Shown here: positions 6,613-11,374 of the stretch, in pieces
How the letters are laid out: every line of letters begins with the position of its first letter
Position numbering within the stretch: the stretch's first letter is position 1
DNA from: an uncultured Lachnospiraceae bacterium
Lineage (GTDB): Bacteria > Bacillota > Clostridia > Lachnospirales > Lachnospiraceae
Length of the DNA stretch: 11,374 bases
Assembly: GCA_947565255.1 (NCBI GenBank)
Contig: CANOFI010000050.1
Location: 1-11,374 of the forward strand
Reading direction: 5' to 3'
Notes under the pieces: model-generated
Databases searched by the model: none
What the model was told of the DNA's origin: nothing
What the model saw: the letters and a program-made list of their open reading frames with translations, nothing else
Made by a program: the position numbers and the translations under genes

Positions 6613-7141
6613 AAAAAGAATGCTGGCGGCACGAAAACAGATGCCCCTTGAGGAGCAGCAGGAAAAAAGCCGGATGATTCAGGAAAAAATATGGGCGCAT
6701 CCTAAATTTCAGGCCGCGGAATGGATTTTTTTATATATGGACTGCAAAGGCGAGGTGCAGACAAAAGAACTGCTAAAGCGCTGTCTGGAGCACAATAAGA
6801 ACGTTGCCCTGCCCCGTGTCTGCGGCAATGAGATGGATTTTTATGTAGTAAAGGGCATGGAAGAGGTAAGACGGGGACATTTCGGAATATTAGAGCCTGT
6901 GGGGCAGGAAAAGGCAGAACGGCAGAAGGGCTTTATGTTGGTGCCGGGGGTTGCATTTTCCAGAAACGGAATGCGCCTTGGATATGGAAAAGGCTATTAT
7001 GACCGGTATTTAAAGCGGTTTCCAGACATAGAAACGTATGCGGCCGCGTATGCTTTTCAGGTGCTTGAGGTGCTGCCGGCTGAGGAGCATGATATGCCGC
7101 TGAAAGAAATCATCACAGAAAGAGAGGAAATAAAATGCTGA
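6590..7141 (+). CDS. 5-formyltetrahydrofolate cyclo-ligase
   Basis: This enzyme converts 5-formyl-THF to 5,10-methenyl-THF with ATP (EC 6.3.3.2) and returns a storage or dead-end folate to one-carbon metabolism. The 183-residue product has the usual family length. Its signatures include a basic N-terminus (METKADIRKRMLAAR), LPRV (74-77), FGILEP (98-103), VPGVAFSRNGMRLG (118-131) and the nucleotide/folate-binding block GYGKGYYDRYL (131-141). ATG 6590 is preceded by GGGTGAG (6579-6585). The longer frame from 6548 lies inside the DUF896 gene and lacks a ribosome binding site. Overlaps of 23 bp with DUF896 upstream and 7 bp with proA downstream indicate one polycistronic message. If the upstream LexA box works, this gene would be part of a damage-inducible transcript. 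Confidence 0.93.
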   Translation: METKADIRKRMLAARKQMPLEEQQEKSRMIQEKIWAHPKFQAAEWIFLYMDCKGEVQTKELLKRCLEHNKNVALPRVCGNEMDFYVVKGMEEVRRGHFGILEPVGQEKAERQKGFMLVPGVAFSRNGMRLGYGKGYYDRYLKRFPDIETYAAAYAFQVLEVLPAEEHDMPLKEIITEREEIKC

Positions 7142-8388
7142 CACTGACACAGATTGGACAAAATGCAAAAAAGGCGGAGTGCAGGGTGCGGAATTTAACG
7201 GCTGGTGAAAAAAACCGGCTGCTTACGTTTGCCGCAAAGCGGCTGACAGAGCAGGCGTCGCACATTATTGAGGCAAATGAAAAAGATATTGCCAACGCAA
7301 GGGCAAACCAGATGCATGAGGGGCTGGTGGACCGGTTGCTCTTGAATCCGGAAAGAATTGAGGCGATGGCGCAGGGGCTTTGCCAGATTGCCTCGCTGGA
7401 TGACCCGATAGGGGCCGTCAGTCAGATGAAGCCGCGTCCAAATGGCCTTTTAATCGGCCAGAAGCGGGTACCGCTCGGCGTAATCGGAATCATATACGAG
7501 GCGCGTCCGAATGTTACGGCGGATGCGTTCGGGCTCTGCTTTAAAACCGGAAATGCGGTTATATTAAAGGGTGGCAGCGATGCGATTCATTCCAATCAGG
7601 CAATTGTGGAGGTCATCCGCGGTGCGCTGGCAGAGTGCGGCCTTGTGGAGGATGCCATCCAGCTCATTGAAGATACCAGCCGCGAGACAGCGACACAATT
7701 TATGAAGTTGCGGCAGTATGTAGATGTCCTGATTCCAAGAGGTGGGGCGGGGCTTATCCGCGCAGTCGTGGAAAACAGCACCATTCCGGTGATTGAGACC
7801 GGAACCGGAAATTGCCATATCTATGTTGATGAGTCAGCAGACCTGGATATGGCGGCCGACATTGTGACCAATGCAAAAACCCAGCGTATCGGCGTCTGCA
7901 ATGCATGCGAGTCTCTGCTTGTCCATGAAAGCGTTGCACAGGAATTTCTGCCGAAGCTGCAGCAGACCATCCAAAAGAGCGGCAGAGCTGTGGAAATTCG
8001 CGGGGATGAGGCGGTTTGCCACGTGCTTTCCAGTGCGGTAAAGGCGACAGAAGAAGACTGGGGAACCGAATACTTAGACTATATTTTGTCGGCGAAGACC
8101 GTAAAAAGCGTGGATGAGGCGATTGCCCATATCAACCGCTACAACACTAAGCATTCAGAGGCAATTATTACAAACAACTATGGTAATGCGCAGCAGTTTT
8201 TAAACGAGGTGGATGCGGCCGCTGTCTACGTGAACGCTTCAACCCGCTTTACAGACGGCTTTGAATTTGGATTTGGGGCAGAAATCGGAATCAGCACGCA
8301 GAAGCTCCACGCAAGGGGTCCGATGGGCCTGGAAGCGCTTACAACGACAAAATATATTATTTATGGAAACGGACAGGTCCGTCCATAG
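7135..8388 (+). CDS. proA: Gamma-glutamyl phosphate reductase (ProA)
   Basis: ProA reduces gamma-glutamyl phosphate with NADPH to glutamate-5-semialdehyde, the second step of proline synthesis, and is thought to channel the labile product of ProB. The 417-residue length is standard. The aldehyde-dehydrogenase fold motifs are visible: GVIGIIYEARPNVTADA (about 115-131), LKGGSDAIHSN (144-154), PRGGAGLI (201-208), ETGTGNCHIYVD (221-232), and the catalytic cysteine in RIGVCNACESLLV, most likely Cys255. The end carries GLEALTTTKYIIYG, typical of the family. The ATG overlaps the cyclo-ligase stop by 7 bp and has AGAGGAAA (7123-7130). Unlike the common proBA pair, two unrelated genes separate proB and proA here. 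Confidence 0.97.
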   Translation: MLTLTQIGQNAKKAECRVRNLTAGEKNRLLTFAAKRLTEQASHIIEANEKDIANARANQMHEGLVDRLLLNPERIEAMAQGLCQIASLDDPIGAVSQMKPRPNGLLIGQKRVPLGVIGIIYEARPNVTADAFGLCFKTGNAVILKGGSDAIHSNQAIVEVIRGALAECGLVEDAIQLIEDTSRETATQFMKLRQYVDVLIPRGGAGLIRAVVENSTIPVIETGTGNCHIYVDESADLDMAADIVTNAKTQRIGVCNACESLLVHESVAQEFLPKLQQTIQKSGRAVEIRGDEAVCHVLSSAVKATEEDWGTEYLDYILSAKTVKSVDEAIAHINRYNTKHSEAIITNNYGNAQQFLNEVDAAAVYVNASTRFTDGFEFGFGAEIGISTQKLHARGPMGLEALTTTKYIIYGNGQVRP

Positions 8389-8397
8389 GAGAGTTGC

Positions 8398-9021
8398 ATG
8401 AAAGAAAAAAAGACACTGACAGAACAGGAAAAGAAATCAAAAAAGGAAAAACTCTTTTTTGGGCTGGCGCTTGTGGTCATTTTGGTAATCAGCATTCTGA
8501 CAGCCAATGTGAATCTGCTGGATGAAGTAACCGGCTTCGTAAAAAAAATCTGGGATGACAGCCAGGAGGCGGTTGCCGAATCAGAACGGGTGAAAATCGT
8601 GTCAAAGGGCGCCCATATCAGCATTCAGAATACGCAGGTCATTCATCTTCGGGAAATCTATGAGATTATGGGAGAAGAAATCGATGAAAAACAGGCGATT
8701 GCAATCCTGCAGGAAGTAAAGGCATTGGCGTACCACGGAAAGGAATATGGAAAGGCGGCAGGCGGGAAGGAAATCAAAGAGTTTGTAAGCGATTTGAAGA
8801 AGAAACTAAAAAAGGCGGATGAGGCACAATACCGAAGGGTATATAAACGGTATGGCGACGAGGACGATTACTGGACGATATTGGAGGATGAGATAGAAGA
8901 GTATATCATTTCCGAAAAAATGAGGGCGGAAAAAATGGAAGAATTTCAGAAAAAAGAGAATCCGCAAAAAGAGCTTGAACAATATATTGAGGAGATTGTA
9001 GGATACGAAAGTTTTCAGTAA
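8398..9021 (+). CDS. Membrane-anchored protein with SurA N-terminal-like domain (tentative)
   Basis: The 207-residue product has a lysine-rich N-terminus (1-18) and one hydrophobic segment (about 19-36). The remainder is a hydrophilic domain expected outside the cell, so it looks like a type II signal-anchored protein. Residues 65-165 recall the substrate-binding helices of SurA/PrsA-like chaperones. They show a short strand (VSKGAHISIQ), a helix, the AIAILQEVKALAYHGKEYG segment, a KEIKEFVSDLKKKL helix, and YGDEDDYW, similar to clostridial SurA_N-type proteins. No parvulin prolyl-isomerase domain follows; instead the C-terminus (160-200) is Glu/Lys-rich and probably coiled coil. A role in folding exported proteins is an inference. 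The ATG at 8398 uses AGGAGAG (8387-8393), which overlaps the proA stop, so the gene is part of the proA transcript. A structure-based search would settle the family. Confidence 0.55.
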   Translation: MKEKKTLTEQEKKSKKEKLFFGLALVVILVISILTANVNLLDEVTGFVKKIWDDSQEAVAESERVKIVSKGAHISIQNTQVIHLREIYEIMGEEIDEKQAIAILQEVKALAYHGKEYGKAAGGKEIKEFVSDLKKKLKKADEAQYRRVYKRYGDEDDYWTILEDEIEEYIISEKMRAEKMEEFQKKENPQKELEQYIEEIVGYESFQ

Positions 9022-9035
9022 AGGGGAAGGTGCAG

Positions 9036-9320
9036 ATGCAGTTTGATCCGACAGTGGAAGACGTGGTTGTTGTAAAACAGCAGACAGAAAAGGGGACATG
9101 TCATTTTAGAGGGAAAATACTTTTTTCACAGGGGTATCACAGCCTTTTTACGTCCAAATTCCATCAGGACCGCTCCACACTTCATGTGATTGCGGCTATT
9201 TTGGAGCGCTATCCTGACGGGGCATACTTTAAGCAGTATGTGCAGCTGAATAATGTGGATATAATTGTGATGGACCGGAATAAAAAGACATACATTTTCC
9301 TACAGTCCGAGGTGGAGTAA
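9036..9320 (+). CDS. Conserved-looking small protein of unknown function
   Basis: This 94-residue protein is not recognised. It is soluble, with no signal or membrane segment. It alternates beta-strand-like stretches (VEDVVVVK, GTCHFRGKILF, VDIIVMD, TYIFLQS) with a central helix-like STLHVIAAILERYP and an aromatic patch (AYFKQYVQL), which suggests a small mixed alpha/beta fold. ATG 9036 is preferred over GTG 9030 because GGGGAAGG (9023-9030) gives normal spacing only for the ATG. It starts 14 bp after the SurA-like gene stops, which points to co-transcription. Clean coding structure and a strong ribosome binding site make it a real gene; the function is unknown. Confidence 0.7.
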   Translation: MQFDPTVEDVVVVKQQTEKGTCHFRGKILFSQGYHSLFTSKFHQDRSTLHVIAAILERYPDGAYFKQYVQLNNVDIIVMDRNKKTYIFLQSEVE

Positions 9321-9329
9321 TATAGGTAA

Positions 9330-9365
9330 TTGCGGAAGTTCTATTCGGAGTGACGAGTTTCGCAA
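9330..9365 (+). other. Inverted repeat in the gap before the oligoendopeptidase gene
   Basis: TTGCGGAA (9330-9337) can pair with TTTCGCAA (9358-9365) through seven Watson-Crick pairs and one G-U pair, closing a 20-nt loop. No T-tract follows, so it does not look like an intrinsic terminator. It may be a leader or intercistronic RNA structure. The rest of the 83-bp gap has only weak promoter-like sequence (AATAAT at 9372-9377 without a good -35). Confidence 0.35.
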
Positions 9366-9403
9366 AGCCTGAATAATAGACAATGTGAAAGGAAGGGGAT
9401 AGT

Positions 9404-11182
9404 ATGGAGCTTCGCTGGGATTTAAGCCTGATTTATGATTCTTTTGACAGCAAGGCGTTAAAGGATGATTTAAACAGGGTGCGGAATTTAATTGAGACGA
9501 CAGCGCAATTATATAAAACATGCTTTCAGGATGCAGCAAAGGAGGATGCCGGGAGACTCCTGTATCATATAGAAATGACCAATGAACTGAACGATTTGCT
9601 GTTAAAGCTGTCTTCTTTTGCACGCCTGCGCGGCAGCATTGATGAAGAGAAAGGGCCGGCGAAAAAATTAGAAGAAAAAATATCGGCTCTGATTCCGTCC
9701 TTAAACCGGATTAATATTCCATTTTTACGGTATTTAAACCAGTTGGAGAATATAGAAGAAATTGTGAAGGGGCATCCGGTTCTGGAAGAACATATGTTCT
9801 ATCTTATCGATTTAAAGGAGCAGTCCGGACACCTTCTTTCGGATGAGATGGAAAAGCTGCTGGGCGAAATGCAGGAGACGGGCTCGTACTCCTTTGAAAA
9901 ACTGAATAAGACGCTGACCGCATCCCTGTTGGTGGATGTAAATATCGGTGGCGGCGTGAAGTCCACGCCGCTTTCCGTTACAAGGAATCTGGCTTACGCG
10001 CAGTCGCAGGAGGTGCGAAAAGCGGCATATTACGGCGAACTGAAGGCATACCGCAGGATTCGGGAGGCATCGGCCGCCTGCCTGAACGGAATTAAAGGAG
10101 AAGCGATTACAATTGCAAAATTCCGTAAGTTTTCTTCTGTGCTTGACATGACACTTCTGGATTCCCGCATAGATAAAGCTACGTTAGATACGATGTTTTC
10201 TGCCATCGTGGACGCAAGGCCGTATTTTCGAAAATATCTGCGGAAGAAGGCCGCGCTTTTAGGGCATAAGGGCGCGCTGCCGTTTTATGATTTGTACGCG
10301 CCTATGGGGCATTTTGACCTGCATTTTACATACGAGGACGCAAAAAAATTCATTCTGGATACGTTTTATACATTCAGTGACGATTTGGGAAATTATGCAA
10401 AAAAAGCATTTGACAGCGGATGGATTGACATGGAGCCGCGGGATGGAAAAGTGAGCGGGGCGTTTTGCTGCAACATCCACGCCATGAAACAGAGCCGTAT
10501 TTTTATCAATTTCACCGGCACGTTTTATAATCTGGTGACGCTTGCGCACGAACTCGGCCACGGATATCATTATGAAAAGCTGAACAGCCAGACCATCCTG
10601 AATACGGATTATACGATGCCGATGGCGGAAACTGCCTCCATTCTGTGCCAGACACTGGTGACAGACGCGTTGTTCGAAAGCGCTTCCCCGGAAACGCGGT
10701 TTGCAATTTTAGAAAACGACCTGTTGAATGAGACGCAGATGCTGATTGAAATTCTTGCCCGGTATACATTTGAGACGAATTTGTTTGAAAAACGCATGGA
10801 GGCGCCCCTGACTGTGGATGAGCTTAACGAACTGCTGATAAATGCGCAGGAGTTCGCGTATGGGGACGGCATGAGTGAGGAAAAGCACAAATATATGTGG
10901 ATTTGTAAACCGCATTATTATTTTCCGGATTTCCATTTCTATAATTTTCCGTATCCGTTTGCCCTGCTGTTTTCCAAGGGGCTTCTGGCGATGTATAAAA
11001 AAGAGGGGGCGGATTTTGTGCCGAAATTTGAAAAAATATTGGCGGCTACCGGCTCGAATACCGTGCGGGGCGTGTTTGAGCTGCTGGGTGTGCGCTCAGA
11101 TGACAGAGTGTTTTATGAAAATGCCCTGAATTTAATTTATGAGCAGATTGATGCGTTTATGGAGTTTGAGCATGTGTTATAA
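9404..11182 (+). CDS. M3 family zinc oligoendopeptidase (PepF-related)
   Basis: This 592-residue cytoplasmic metallopeptidase cleaves short peptides, presumably in peptide turnover after uptake or proteolysis. The thermolysin-like zinc motif HELGH is at residues 382-386 (within LAHELGHGYH), with Glu409 in MAETAS as the probable third zinc ligand, as in M3 peptidases. The N-terminal helical domain (about 1-190) forms the family's channel wall. The C-terminal block around His504 (PHYYFPDFHFYNFPYPFALLF) and GSNTVRGVFELLGV correspond to conserved substrate-pocket and end motifs. There is no signal peptide. The length fits the PepF-related branch (about 560-600 residues). Start ATG 9404 follows a very strong AAGGAAGGGGA (9389-9399). 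It may be co-transcribed with the genes 83 bp upstream. An internal copy of GAACATATGTTC lies at 9788-9799. Confidence 0.95.
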   Translation: MELRWDLSLIYDSFDSKALKDDLNRVRNLIETTAQLYKTCFQDAAKEDAGRLLYHIEMTNELNDLLLKLSSFARLRGSIDEEKGPAKKLEEKISALIPSLNRINIPFLRYLNQLENIEEIVKGHPVLEEHMFYLIDLKEQSGHLLSDEMEKLLGEMQETGSYSFEKLNKTLTASLLVDVNIGGGVKSTPLSVTRNLAYAQSQEVRKAAYYGELKAYRRIREASAACLNGIKGEAITIAKFRKFSSVLDMTLLDSRIDKATLDTMFSAIVDARPYFRKYLRKKAALLGHKGALPFYDLYAPMGHFDLHFTYEDAKKFILDTFYTFSDDLGNYAKKAFDSGWIDMEPRDGKVSGAFCCNIHAMKQSRIFINFTGTFYNLVTLAHELGHGYHYEKLNSQTILNTDYTMPMAETASILCQTLVTDALFESASPETRFAILENDLLNETQMLIEILARYTFETNLFEKRMEAPLTVDELNELLINAQEFAYGDGMSEEKHKYMWICKPHYYFPDFHFYNFPYPFALLFSKGLLAMYKKEGADFVPKFEKILAATGSNTVRGVFELLGVRSDDRVFYENALNLIYEQIDAFMEFEHVL

Positions 11183-11254
11183 ATAGGGGGTATGATTTTT
11201 TAACAGGTATTTATGTCAAATATGTCATAAAAACGTCCATTTTTGTACAGACTG

Positions 11255-11283
11255 TTGATTTTTGTAAAAGCAAATGATACAAT
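11255..11283 (+). promoter_or_regulatory. Sigma-70/SigA-type promoter for the downstream secreted-protein gene
   Basis: TTGATT (11255-11260) and TACAAT (11278-11283) are spaced by exactly 17 bp, matching consensus at four and five positions. The predicted start near 11290 gives a leader of about 30 nt with AGGAGGA (11307-11313) before ATG 11322. An exact 9-bp direct repeat, ATTTTTGTA (11239-11247 and 11258-11266), covers the -35 region and might serve a regulator. No terminator hairpin with a T-tract is visible between the peptidase stop and this promoter. Confidence 0.72.
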
Positions 11284-11321
11284 TTTCGATAAATAACAGA
11301 ACAGTCAGGAGGACAGAATGT

Positions 11322-11374
11322 ATGAAACGAAAGTTTTTGTCATTATTTATGATATTAATCATGAGCGTTCCGTT
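11322..11374 (+). CDS. Secreted or membrane protein, N-terminal fragment with signal peptide
   Basis: Only the first 17 complete codons are present. They begin MKRKFLSLFMILIMSVP, a positively charged start followed by a hydrophobic core, as in a Sec signal peptide. ATG 11322 lies 8 bp after AGGAGGA (11307-11313). A competing ATG at 11318 in another frame gives a charged sequence without signal character and has poorer spacing. The mature protein lies outside the window, so no function can be given. Its own promoter suggests a separate transcription unit. Confidence 0.7.
   Translation, partial: MKRKFLSLFMILIMSVP

Noticed and set aside
9330..9365. Intrinsic terminator between the 94-residue gene and the peptidase
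   Set aside because: The 20-nt loop is large and there is no T-tract after the stem.
11318..11374. Alternative start ATG 11318 for the last gene
   Set aside because: It gives a charged, non-hydrophobic N-terminus and closer-than-ideal spacing, whereas ATG 11322 gives a clear signal peptide.

Overview
The window is a densely packed, entirely plus-strand stretch of a bacterial chromosome. Gene content, strong AGGAGG-type ribosome binding sites, short gaps and moderate G+C point to a Clostridia member, most likely a Lachnospiraceae-like gut anaerobe; this is inferred from protein style, not from a marker comparison. I see no tRNA, rRNA, CRISPR array, transposase or phage gene.

Layout: (1) 1-72 is the 3' end of rpsU (ribosomal protein S21), closed by a very good intrinsic terminator (101-132). 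(2) A consensus-like promoter (179-207) starts a unit with miaB (tRNA methylthiotransferase) and a six-helix DUF308/HdeD-like membrane protein. (3) After a 118-bp gap with short repeats come two adjacent flavoprotein genes, a HI0933/YhiN/BaiN-type enzyme with an unusual in-frame 3 x 14-residue repeat, and a COG2509-type FAD-dependent dehydrogenase. proB follows 35 bp later. (4) A 113-bp gap carries three 11-bp tandem repeats and a perfect GAAC-ATAT-GTTC palindrome that matches the Gram-positive LexA (SOS) box. It lies 20 bp before a DUF896 (YnzC-like) gene, which overlaps 5-formyltetrahydrofolate cyclo-ligase, which in turn overlaps proA. (5) proA is followed by a membrane-anchored protein resembling the SurA N-terminal chaperone domain, an unrecognised 94-residue protein and an M3-family zinc oligoendopeptidase. 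(6) A second good promoter (11255-11283) drives a gene for a secreted or membrane protein that is cut off by the window edge.

Functionally this is mostly housekeeping: tRNA modification, proline synthesis (ProB and ProA supply the first two steps; proC is not here), folate salvage and peptide turnover. I found no convincing new multi-gene system. The points most worth a second look are the putative SOS box that may place folate and proline genes under DNA-damage control, the tandem repeat inside the flavoprotein, and the two poorly characterised genes between proA and the peptidase.
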